DNA from: Gemmatimonadota bacterium
GTDB lineage: Bacteria; Gemmatimonadota; Gemmatimonadetes; Gemmatimonadales; GWC2-71-9
NCBI GenBank assembly: GCA_003220905.1
Contig: QHTS01000137.1
Coordinates: 1 to 26,632, forward strand
Reading direction: 5' to 3'
DNA: 26,632 nucleotides
Below the pieces are notes generated by a model that did no database searches, was not told where the DNA came from, and worked only from the letters and a program-made list of their open reading frames with translations. This document shows positions 20,447-26,632 of the stretch, in pieces. Position numbers and translations under genes: made by a program. Position 1 is the stretch's first letter; every line of letters starts with the position of its first letter.

Positions 20447-22405
20447 TCAGGCCGGCTGCTTCGCGGCGTGGCCGAGGGCGGCGCGCAGCTCGGCCAGCGT
20501 GAACGGCTTGTGCAGATAAGGCCGGCCGAGCGCTTCGAGGAACTGCAGGGTGTCGCCGCGCACCGTGTCGCCGGTGGCGAAAATGATCCGTTCGGCGACC
20601 CGCGGGTCCTGGCGGACGAGCTTGGTGTACATCTCGCGCCCGGAGAGGTGCGGCATCCGCAGGTCGCAGATGATCACGTCGAACGGGCCGGCCAGAGCGC
20701 GCTCGAGCGCGTAGGTACCGTCGCTCGCCACCTCGACGGTGTGGCCCCAGCTCTCGAGGGTGGCCCGCATGTAATGCAGGATGTGCGGTTCGTCGTCCAC
20801 GACCAGGATGCTGAGCGGCTTCGACTCGCCGGGCGGCACCGGCGCGGCCTCGGCGCGCGCGGCGCGCGCGCCGATCGGCAGCTCCAGAGTGAAGGTCGCC
20901 CCGCCGCCCGGCCGCGTGTCGAGGGTGATGCGCCCACCGTGCTCCTTCATGATCCCCTGGCAGATGGAGAGCCCCAGTCCCGTACCCTCGCCCTCCCGCT
21001 TGGTCGTGAAGAACGGCTCGAACACGCGGGCGGCGACGTCCTCGCTCATACCGGGGCCGGAGTCCGTGACGCTCACCGCGATGCTGTCGCGCACGTGACG
21101 CGCCGTGATCCAGATCCGGCCGGACGGCGCATCGCTGGCAATCGCCTGGCAGGCGTTGTTGATCACGTTCACGAACACCTGTTTGATCTGGTTCGCGTTC
21201 ACCTCGACGTCGGGAAGCCCGGGCTCGACGTCCACGGTGGCCTCGACTTTGTGCGCCATCAGCTGATTGCGCAGCAGGGCGAGGGTCGAGTCCAGGAGCG
21301 CCCGAATCGGCTGCCGCGTGCGCTCTCCCTCCTGGCTGCGGGCGAAGGACAACAGGTTCTTGACGATCGTCGCGGCCCGCTCGGCCTCCTGGCGGATCAC
21401 CTGGAGCGGCTCCTGGAGCGAGGGCGGGACGTCGCCCGCCTCGGCGAGGAAGTCGCTGAAGCCCACGACGGAGGCGAGGGGGTTGTTCAGGTCGTGCGCC
21501 ACCCCGGCGATCAGTTGACCGATCGCGGACATTTTCTCAGACTGTATGAGCTGTTCCTGCAGCCGGCGCCGGTCGGTCTGGTCCTCGAACACGAGGACCG
21601 CCGAGCCCGACTCGGCCATGGGGATGGCGGTCAGGAGCAGCACGCGCTCGCCGGCGCGGATCTCCACCGTGCTCGCCGACGGCTCGGCGATAGCGCGCGC
21701 CACGGGGTCCGACCAGGCGGGCGGCAGGAGGCCGAGCCACGGCCGGCCGGGGATCGCGGTGACGGCGGTCTGGATCAGGTCGGCGAACACCCGGTTGGCG
21801 CGGCGCACGGTTCCGTGTGCGTCCACGATGCAGATTGCCTGGGAGATGGCGTCGACGGTCTTCTCCCACTCGCGCTTCGCAGAAGAGAGGAGCTCGACCA
21901 GGCGGGCATTCTCGAGCGCGATCGCAGCCTGGGCGAGCACGGCGGAGACGAGCGTCAGCTCGGCCTTCCCCAGCACGCTGGACCGCTCGCTCGACAGGGA
22001 GACGGCGCCCATCGTGCGGCCGGCGGCGACGAGGGGCGCGCCGAGCCAGGAGCCGGGGGAAGGCGCGTCGTCGGGCAGAGCCGCCCCGCGCCGGCGGGCC
22101 TCTTCGCGTACGTCCCTGGGGAAGGCGAGCGGCCCGCGCCGCAATGCGAGCTGGAGCAGAGGGTCGTCGGTGCGCGCCGGAACGGGGTGCGTGTCGTAGG
22201 TCACCGCCAGCCGGTTCGACTCGGCGTCAAGTAGTATGACCGAGAGCCGGTCAGGCTTGAGCAGCTCGGCGAGCGCGCGCGCCACCAGCTCGATGACGGT
22301 GGCCGGCCGGAAGGCCCCCGCCAGCTCCTGGGCGAGCGTCGTCAGGCGCGCCAGCAACTCCGGCGTCGGTCGGGGGGTAGGAGCGCTAGAGGGAGGTTTC
22401 GGCAT
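20447..22405 (-). CDS. Hybrid sensor histidine kinase/response regulator (GAF-PAS-HisKA-HATPase-REC)
   Basis: 652 residues, no membrane segment, so a cytosolic sensor. Domains in order: GAF-like (about 15-170), PAS (178-280), HisKA with phosphorylated His304 in Ala-His-Asp-Leu-Asn-Asn-Pro, HATPase with Asn416/Asn417, Asp-Ser-Gly-Pro-Gly-Met and Gly-Thr-Gly-Leu-Gly-Leu boxes (405-515), then a C-terminal receiver (530-648) with acidic pair Asp537/Asp538, phospho-acceptor Asp581, Thr611 and Lys633. Start: ATG at 22405 is preferred over TTG at 22417; neither has a strong ribosome site. The ATG shares two bases with the divergent gene's ATG (CATG). It heads an operon with two glycosyltransferases, suggesting envelope control. 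The output partner is not in the window. Confidence 0.92.
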   Translation of the reverse strand: MPKPPSSAPTPRPTPELLARLTTLAQELAGAFRPATVIELVARALAELLKPDRLSVILLDAESNRLAVTYDTHPVPARTDDPLLQLALRRGPLAFPRDVREEARRRGAALPDDAPSPGSWLGAPLVAAGRTMGAVSLSSERSSVLGKAELTLVSAVLAQAAIALENARLVELLSSAKREWEKTVDAISQAICIVDAHGTVRRANRVFADLIQTAVTAIPGRPWLGLLPPAWSDPVARAIAEPSASTVEIRAGERVLLLTAIPMAESGSAVLVFEDQTDRRRLQEQLIQSEKMSAIGQLIAGVAHDLNNPLASVVGFSDFLAEAGDVPPSLQEPLQVIRQEAERAATIVKNLLSFARSQEGERTRQPIRALLDSTLALLRNQLMAHKVEATVDVEPGLPDVEVNANQIKQVFVNVINNACQAIASDAPSGRIWITARHVRDSIAVSVTDSGPGMSEDVAARVFEPFFTTKREGEGTGLGLSICQGIMKEHGGRITLDTRPGGGATFTLELPIGARAARAEAAPVPPGESKPLSILVVDDEPHILHYMRATLESWGHTVEVASDGTYALERALAGPFDVIICDLRMPHLSGREMYTKLVRQDPRVAERIIFATGDTVRGDTLQFLEALGRPYLHKPFTLAELRAALGHAAKQPA

Positions 22406-23111
22406 GATTCTGGCCAACGTCCGCGGTCGCCTGCGCGCACAGGACTTCCTGCTCGTCGCGCTCGCCTTGGCGCGCGGTGACGCCGCGCGCCGCGCGCGTT
22501 ACGAGCGAGTGCTCCTCGAGGAGGGACCGGACGAGCTGCTCGACGAGCCCGACCTGCTCGCCGCCCTGCTGGCACTGCGCACGCTCATCGTCCCGTCCCC
22601 GGCGCTCTTCACCTACGTGGCGGTGCGCCACACGTTGCGCGCCGCCGGCGTCGACGACCGCGCGCTGGCCGACTACCTGGCCGCCCTGCTGCTCGAGTTC
22701 GGCGATCACGACCGGAGCGTCCGCATCCGCCGCACCGACGACGAGACCTACCATTATCTGGTCGACATGGTGGAGGACCTCATGGGGCTCGACGACGCCG
22801 GGGAACGGGCCTTTTTGCTGCGCGCGCATCTCGGCAACTACAGCCTCTGGCTCGCCGGGCTGTTTCCGGACTACATCGCCGCCCGGCGCTCCCGCAAGGG
22901 CGGGCCCGACCTGCCGTACTACGACGAGCTGGGCCGGCAGGGCTTTCGGCTCGCCGCGGAGCACCGGCTCGCCGAGCACCTCGGCGTCGCCACCATCTAT
23001 CGCGCCGCCGCCGAGCGGTTCCCCACCCTGCGGGTGGCGTTCAATCGGCTGAGCGACCGCGTGTTCTTCCCGACCGTGTCGACTCCCGAGAAGATACTGC
23101 GAAACCTGTGA
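22404..23111 (+). CDS. Conserved hypothetical protein, mostly helical
   Basis: 235 residues, no signal peptide. Helices rich in Leu/Ala/Arg dominate, with a distinctive central block around 110-165 (Arg-Thr-Asp-Asp-Glu-Thr-Tyr-His-Tyr-Leu-Val-Asp-Met then Leu-Gly-Asn-Tyr-Ser-Leu-Trp-Leu-Ala-Gly-Leu-Phe-Pro-Asp-Tyr-Ile) that looks conserved. I do not recognise the family. ATG at 22404 is supported by AGGGAGG ending 7 bases upstream; a longer frame upstream would run antisense through the kinase start. The TGA (23109-23111) is part of the first GTGAGCG repeat unit. It is divergent from the kinase, so it could share its control. Confidence 0.75.
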   Translation: MILANVRGRLRAQDFLLVALALARGDAARRARYERVLLEEGPDELLDEPDLLAALLALRTLIVPSPALFTYVAVRHTLRAAGVDDRALADYLAALLLEFGDHDRSVRIRRTDDETYHYLVDMVEDLMGLDDAGERAFLLRAHLGNYSLWLAGLFPDYIAARRSRKGGPDLPYYDELGRQGFRLAAEHRLAEHLGVATIYRAAAERFPTLRVAFNRLSDRVFFPTVSTPEKILRNL

Positions 23112-23161
23112 GCGGTGAGCGGTGAGCGGACCGGCGTCACCGCTCACCGCTTACCGCTCAC
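23108..23161. repeat. Inverted tandem-heptamer element, unit GTGAGCG (site D)
   Basis: Three GTGAGCG-type units at 23108-23129 pair with the inverse at 23140-23161: a 22-bp stem with one G-T wobble and a 10-base loop (23130-23139). The arms contain the TGA stops of both convergent neighbours. It could serve as a bidirectional terminator stem, though without T-runs. Confidence 0.9.
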
Positions 23162-23580
23162 TCATCCAGGAATTTCGTGGGCACCGTCGTCGCCGCCTCG
23201 ACCAGCTGCTCCGCGGACTTCACGAAGCGCACCACGATCGGCAACGACCCCTTGAGCATGAGCTTGCGCTGCATGATACCGGCGATGGGACCGAGCTCTT
23301 TCCGGATCACGCGCTTCCAGTGTTGATAGTCGCCCGAGATCACGAACGGTGCCTGGTCCGCCTCGCCCTGCGACACCACCTTCGCTGCGCGGCAGGCGCC
23401 TCGCTCGAGGTCCAGCCAGATGCCCACGGGCTCGCCGATCCCGATCTCCGGCTGACGATTCACCACGAGGGCGACCGGACCGTGCGTCCACTCGAGCGAG
23501 GCGGCACGATACGCGTCGCTCGCGTTGATCGCCACGCCGTAGGCGCTCACCCATTCGGCCGACGGGAAGGCGATGCTCAC
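23158..23580 (-). CDS. SCP2-type (sterol carrier-like) lipid-binding domain protein
   Basis: 140 residues matching a stand-alone SCP2 fold: an N-terminal helix (Ala-Glu-Trp-Val-Ser-Ala-Tyr near 8-14), five strands including Gly-Pro-Val-Ala-Leu-Val-Val and Gly-Ile-Trp-Leu-Asp-Leu, a helix with Asp-Tyr-Gln-His-Trp-Lys, then Leu-Met-Leu-Lys-Gly-Ser-Leu near 106-112 leading to the C-terminal helix. Such proteins bind acyl chains or other hydrophobic ligands in the cytosol. The GTG start overlaps the C26 hydrolase stop (GTGA); the tail stop TGA is supplied by a heptamer unit. Last gene of the TonB-receptor operon. Confidence 0.75.
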   Translation of the reverse strand: MSIAFPSAEWVSAYGVAINASDAYRAASLEWTHGPVALVVNRQPEIGIGEPVGIWLDLERGACRAAKVVSQGEADQAPFVISGDYQHWKRVIRKELGPIAGIMQRKLMLKGSLPIVVRFVKSAEQLVEAATTVPTKFLDE

Positions 23581-24263
23581 GCGATCGCTTCCGCGAAGCC
23601 GCGGAATAGCGCCCCCTCCACATCGTCCTCCGGGTGCCACTGGACCGCCAGCGTCCACGGTGCTCCCGGATCTTTCCGCTCGGCCCCCTCGATGACCCCG
23701 TCTTCCGCCCAGGCGGTCGCGCGCAGCCCTGGCGCGACGTCGCGGATCGCCTGGTGATGCCGGGTGTTCACGCTCGCGTCCACGGCCTCGAGGGTGCGGT
23801 GGAGCAGCGTGCCGGACTCGATGCGCAGCCCGTGACGCGAGCGCGTATCCGCGTGGTCGACCGGACCGGGGCGCTCGCTCGCCAGGTCCTGGTACAGCGT
23901 GCCACCCAGGGCCACGTTCAGGATCTGGATGCCGCGGCAGATGGCGAGGACCGGGAGGCGGCGTCGCTCGGCGCCCGCGATGAGAGCCAGCTCGACCGCG
24001 TCGCGCGCCCGATCGGTCTCGCCCAGCTTGGAGTGGGGGGTCGCCCCGTAGCGGCCCGGCTCCACATCCTCGCCCCCCGTGAGGACGAGACCGTGCACGC
24101 CGTCGAGCGCGGCGCACGCCGCCTCGGGGTCGAGGATGGGAGGCACGAGGAGGGGGACGAGCCCGGCGCGCATGAGGGCGTACACGTAGGCGGTATTCAG
24201 CGCGACGCGCTCCCGCCCCGCGTCGGTGCGGCGCGTCGCGCTCACGGCCACGATGCGCGTCAC
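23577..24263 (-). CDS. Peptidase C26 / gamma-glutamyl-gamma-aminobutyrate hydrolase-like amidotransferase
   Basis: Class-I glutamine-amidotransferase fold that hydrolyses gamma-glutamyl amide bonds (PuuD-like). 228 residues, slightly short. Seen: Leu-Thr-Gly-Gly-Glu-Asp-Val near 61-67, nucleophile Cys109 in Ala-Ile-Cys-Arg-Gly-Ile-Gln, Gly-Gly-Thr-Leu-Tyr-Gln-Asp, an Asn-Thr-Arg-His-His-Gln turn, and His210/Glu212 in Gln-Trp-His-Pro-Glu. The catalytic triad is complete. GTG at 24263 overlaps the lipoprotein stop (GTGA), and its own stop overlaps the SCP2 gene in the same way. The polyamine/putrescine role is only one possibility; the neighbourhood has no other putrescine genes. Confidence 0.9.
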   Translation of the reverse strand: MTRIVAVSATRRTDAGRERVALNTAYVYALMRAGLVPLLVPPILDPEAACAALDGVHGLVLTGGEDVEPGRYGATPHSKLGETDRARDAVELALIAGAERRRLPVLAICRGIQILNVALGGTLYQDLASERPGPVDHADTRSRHGLRIESGTLLHRTLEAVDASVNTRHHQAIRDVAPGLRATAWAEDGVIEGAERKDPGAPWTLAVQWHPEDDVEGALFRGFAEAIA

Positions 24264-24802
24264 TGCGGCGAGCTTGGGGAGCCCGCGGGGGGGGGAGCGC
24301 CGAGCAACGGGCACTTCGAATTCGAGACGCCTGCCCAGTCCACCCGCACGCCGTACACGGGGACCGTCCGGTCCTGCCCGGTGAGGGCGCCGATGCTCGG
24401 GTACCCCTCGGGCGGGCGGCGCGACTCGTAGATCAGCACGCCCTGCGCCCGCTGCGTGGAATCGTCCACGACGAGGAGGGCGTAAGCGGTGGAGTCGCTG
24501 ACGGACCCGGCGGGGAAGCCGGCGCCCGGGTACTCCATCATCAACGTGCCCCTGGTGTAGGTCACCAGGACCGTGGCTTGTTGGGTCATGCCGACCACCC
24601 GGACGGGAAGCGTGCCTGGCAGCCCGCGCGGCGCGTCGGTCAGGACGAAGGGCAGATGCCGCAGCCGGTCCTGGATCAGGGATGGCCCGATGAGCTGCGC
24701 CATGCCGCAGGTGGGGGAGCGGGACCGGTCGCCTCCACAAGACAGGAACAGCGTCAAGGTAAAGAACGTCCCGCAAATCGGCGTCACGGGGAACCGCATC
24801 AT
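24260..24802 (-). CDS. Probable lipoprotein of unknown function
   Basis: 180 residues. A basic start, hydrophobic stretch 8-21 and Phe-Leu-Ser-Cys at 19-22 suggest a lipoprotein with Cys22 lipidated (the -3 Phe is less usual). The rest is beta-rich with no family I recognise. The start ATG ATG at 24802 overlaps the upstream stop (ATGA). A run of nine G (24287-24295) near the 3' end encodes Ala-Pro-Pro-Pro-Ala-type residues; slippage there would change the tail and the GTGA coupling with the hydrolase gene. Outer-membrane or periplasmic location fits a TonB-receptor operon. Confidence 0.7.
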   Translation of the reverse strand: MMRFPVTPICGTFFTLTLFLSCGGDRSRSPTCGMAQLIGPSLIQDRLRHLPFVLTDAPRGLPGTLPVRVVGMTQQATVLVTYTRGTLMMEYPGAGFPAGSVSDSTAYALLVVDDSTQRAQGVLIYESRRPPEGYPSIGALTGQDRTVPVYGVRVDWAGVSNSKCPLLGAPPPAGSPSSPQ

Positions 24803-25251
24803 GGAGGAGTCACCACCTCGAGCACGCTCGTCGGATACGGGGCGTCGGGGCTCACGCGCCGGAGCTCCAGGCTGTCGGCGTCGGGGACGAGAGACGTGCC
24901 GAAACGCAGGGTGTCGCCCACGAGCCAGGCCGCCGTGCGCGCGCGTGCCCAGGCCGGCTTCTCGATCTCGACGCCGATGATGAAACGCCCTTCCCCGCGG
25001 AGTGGGCCGGCTTCGACCTTACTCCCGTCGGGCTCGCCCCGATAGCGTCGGTACAGCCGGCCCGAGATCCAGTCACCGACGTGCGTCTCGAGGGTGATGC
25101 GAAGGTAGACGGTGGAGTCGATCGGCACGGCGCGCGTGGCGGGGGCGGGGCCCGCGCGGAAGATCCGGGTCAGCTCCCAGGTGCCGTTGAGCGGGGACGC
25201 CTGGACGGCGTGCAGCAGGAGCATGGCGACCACGCCACAGGGTCCCATCAT
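24799..25251 (-). CDS. Small secreted protein of unknown function
   Basis: 150 residues with a signal peptide (hydrophobic 7-15, Ala-Val-Gln-Ala before Ser-Pro near residues 15-20). The mature part begins Leu-Asn-Gly-Thr-Trp-Glu-Leu, a lipocalin-like opening for a small beta-barrel, and is beta-rich throughout (for example Thr-Val-Tyr-Leu-Arg-Ile-Thr-Leu and Asp-Trp-Ile-Ser-Gly-Arg-Leu). I infer a periplasmic beta-barrel or sandwich but cannot name it. It starts 9 bases after the TonB-receptor stop and overlaps the lipoprotein gene by four bases. Confidence 0.7.
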   Translation of the reverse strand: MMGPCGVVAMLLLHAVQASPLNGTWELTRIFRAGPAPATRAVPIDSTVYLRITLETHVGDWISGRLYRRYRGEPDGSKVEAGPLRGEGRFIIGVEIEKPAWARARTAAWLVGDTLRFGTSLVPDADSLELRRVSPDAPYPTSVLEVVTPP

Positions 25252-25260
25252 TCTACCAAT

Positions 25261-26632
25261 CTAATACGTCCACGTCAGCACCACCGAAGCCGTGCGGACG
25301 GGCTCGAGGGTGCGGGGGACCAGGTTGTAGATGTAGTTGAGCGCGTTCGCGACGAGCAGTCGCGCCGACAGGGACCCTCGCTGCCAGCCCGCCCGGACGT
25401 CGAGCACCTTGGCGGACACGCGCGGATCCCCGCCGAACACCGGCTCGAGCTCGATCCGCTCGATGCGACTCGTATAACGGAAGTCGCCGCCGACGGAGAG
25501 CGTGCGCCAGCGGTAGTCGGCGCTGAGCGTGAGGAGATGCTTGGGGCGGAACGCCAGCAGGGAATCGTCCGCGAGGTCGCGTGCGTCGAGAAACAGGTAG
25601 GCGATCGTGGCGGTCAACGCCGGGAGCGGCGCGACGGCGAGCGAGGCATCGAGCCCGCGCAGCCGTGCGCGGGAGACGTTCTGGATCTGGATCTTCTGCA
25701 CGGTATCCTTCGCCACGCTGTCCACCACGAGCACGAAGGTTGGCTCGAGCAGCTGGCGGGCCTCCGTCCAGAACAGCGCCGCGTCGAGCCGTCCCCAGGA
25801 CGCGAGAGAAGCGGTGTTGCCCACTTCGAACGACCACGCCGTCTCGGGATGAAGGCCGGGGTTCGGGATGACCTCAAAGCCGAACGCCCGGGTGTTGACG
25901 TGACGCTCGGCGAGCGTCGGAGCACGGAAGCCGCGCCCCGCCGACGCTCGCCACGTCCCAACGTGGCTCGGGAACACGGCACCGACTCGCGGACTGAGCA
26001 CGCCGGTCGCGTCCGAGCCGTCCGCGTCGAGATAATCGATCCGCGTACCCGCGGTGAGCCGGGCGCGCCCGAGCAGCTGTTCCACCTCGCCGTACGCGCC
26101 GAGCTGGTGCTGAGTGTGCTCGCCGAAGATGTCGCTCGTCACGTCGCCGCGCGCCGCCTCCACGCCGGCCGTCACCACCCGGCCGCTCGCGTTCCGTCCC
26201 ACGCCGCGCCACTCGGCGCCGAACCGGTTCGACACCGCCCAGTCGTCCGGGTTCACGTCGGTGAAGTGCGTGCGCAGCCACGAGCCGCGGGCTTGCCAGG
26301 AGAATCGGGTTGAGACGGTGCGATCCAGCGTGGCGGTGAAATAGCCTTTGTTCGAACGTGTGTAACTTCCCGCCCCAGAGGAGTCGATCAGGAACGGTTG
26401 GAATGCCTGGCCGCGGGTGTCACACGGACGCGCACCGGGCAGGCTAGCTGCCACGCACCAGGTGGGAAACACCTGGTACTGATGGCTGGTCCACGCACCG
26501 GAGGTCGTCACCCGGGTGGCGGGCCGGGGGAGCCACTCGGCCTTGCCCGACATCTCCCACTGGTCGCTGCGGTCCTGCTCGCGGTAGCCGTCCGAGTGAC
26601 GACCTCCCAGGGTCAGACTGCCGCGCACCGGT
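25261..26632 (-). CDS. TonB-dependent outer-membrane receptor, beta-barrel part, cut by window edge
   Basis: At least 456 residues of the barrel are present; plug domain and signal lie beyond the right edge. The alternating polar/aromatic strands, the Gly-Arg-Gly-Phe-Arg-Ala-Pro-Thr-Leu-Ala-Glu-Arg box and the later Pro-Asn-Pro-Gly-Leu-His-Pro-Glu-Thr-Ala box are the usual hallmarks of the C-terminal half. The last residues Leu-Thr-Trp-Thr-Tyr fit the aromatic-terminal signal for outer-membrane insertion. Ligand is unknown: siderophore, cobalamin or another chelate are common. It leads a five-gene operon with secreted protein, lipoprotein, C26 hydrolase and SCP2-like protein. Confidence 0.9.
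   Translation of the reverse strand, partial: PVRGSLTLGGRHSDGYREQDRSDQWEMSGKAEWLPRPATRVTTSGAWTSHQYQVFPTWCVAASLPGARPCDTRGQAFQPFLIDSSGAGSYTRSNKGYFTATLDRTVSTRFSWQARGSWLRTHFTDVNPDDWAVSNRFGAEWRGVGRNASGRVVTAGVEAARGDVTSDIFGEHTQHQLGAYGEVEQLLGRARLTAGTRIDYLDADGSDATGVLSPRVGAVFPSHVGTWRASAGRGFRAPTLAERHVNTRAFGFEVIPNPGLHPETAWSFEVGNTASLASWGRLDAALFWTEARQLLEPTFVLVVDSVAKDTVQKIQIQNVSRARLRGLDASLAVAPLPALTATIAYLFLDARDLADDSLLAFRPKHLLTLSADYRWRTLSVGGDFRYTSRIERIELEPVFGGDPRVSAKVLDVRAGWQRGSLSARLLVANALNYIYNLVPRTLEPVRTASVVLTWTY

Noticed and set aside
20468..22234. 588-codon open frame antisense to the histidine kinase
   Set aside because: It is the antisense shadow of a clearly conserved kinase in high-GC DNA; no recognisable motifs or ribosome site.
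23577..24776. Longer 399-residue reading for the C26 hydrolase
   Set aside because: The extra N-terminal part overlaps the lipoprotein gene, lacks conserved features and is not needed; the GTG at 24263 gives the normal family start.

Overview
The window is high-GC, densely coded bacterial chromosome with short or overlapping gene junctions and many GTG/TTG starts. There is no rRNA, tRNA, phage or plasmid gene. The gene content (E1-alpha/E1-beta pyruvate dehydrogenase with lipA and lipB, a TonB receptor, a lipoprotein, DUF3108, many TPR proteins, a four-helix-bundle/IVP-type ORF) suggests a Gram-negative didermic soil or sediment lineage. Gemmatimonadota or a relative is my best guess; this is inference, because no marker gene is present.

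Layout. 1-360: C-terminal end of a predicted aminopeptidase. 371-754: a small element with a decayed four-helix-bundle ORF between inverted arms of an 8-bp repeat. 754-3167 (-): glutamate dehydrogenase and a TPR protein. 3253-4602 (+): an M20 metallopeptidase. 13783 down to 4619 (-): a lipoate/pyruvate dehydrogenase gene run, in the order lipA-pdhA-pdhB-pdhC-lpd-membrane protein-lipB-molybdopterin oxidoreductase-TPR protein. 16561 down to 13867 (-): thiO, a zinc-ribbon membrane protein and a small exported protein. 16640-16858 (+): a tiny membrane protein. 22405 down to 16889 (-): a hybrid histidine kinase, a GT4 glycosyltransferase, a GT2-DUF3108 fusion and a conserved protein of unknown function. 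22404-23111 (+): a divergent hypothetical gene. 26632 down to 23158 (-): a TonB-dependent receptor (cut by the window edge) followed by four tightly packed genes: secreted protein, lipoprotein, C26 amidohydrolase and SCP2-like protein.

How the genes work together. The central operon carries three of the activities needed for an active pyruvate dehydrogenase complex: E1/E2/E3 synthesis, octanoyl transfer (LipB) and sulfur insertion (LipA). The kinase operon looks like cell-envelope glycan work under signal control. The last operon resembles uptake of a ligand through the outer membrane with periplasmic and cytosolic follow-up, but the ligand is unknown.

The most unusual signal is a set of intergenic inverted repeats, each arm built from tandem 7- or 8-bp units. 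The unit differs at each site (ACGGGCGG, AATGCGG, GGGAGCA, GTGAGCG), yet within a site the two arms are inverted copies that even keep the same variant units. The intergenic ones abut or contain stop codons. Another perfect pair sits inside pdhC, exactly in the two interdomain linkers, and a one-armed tract is inside lipB. One site encloses the four-helix-bundle ORF. Together they look like a family of small, possibly mobile or self-copying elements that I cannot match to a named class.
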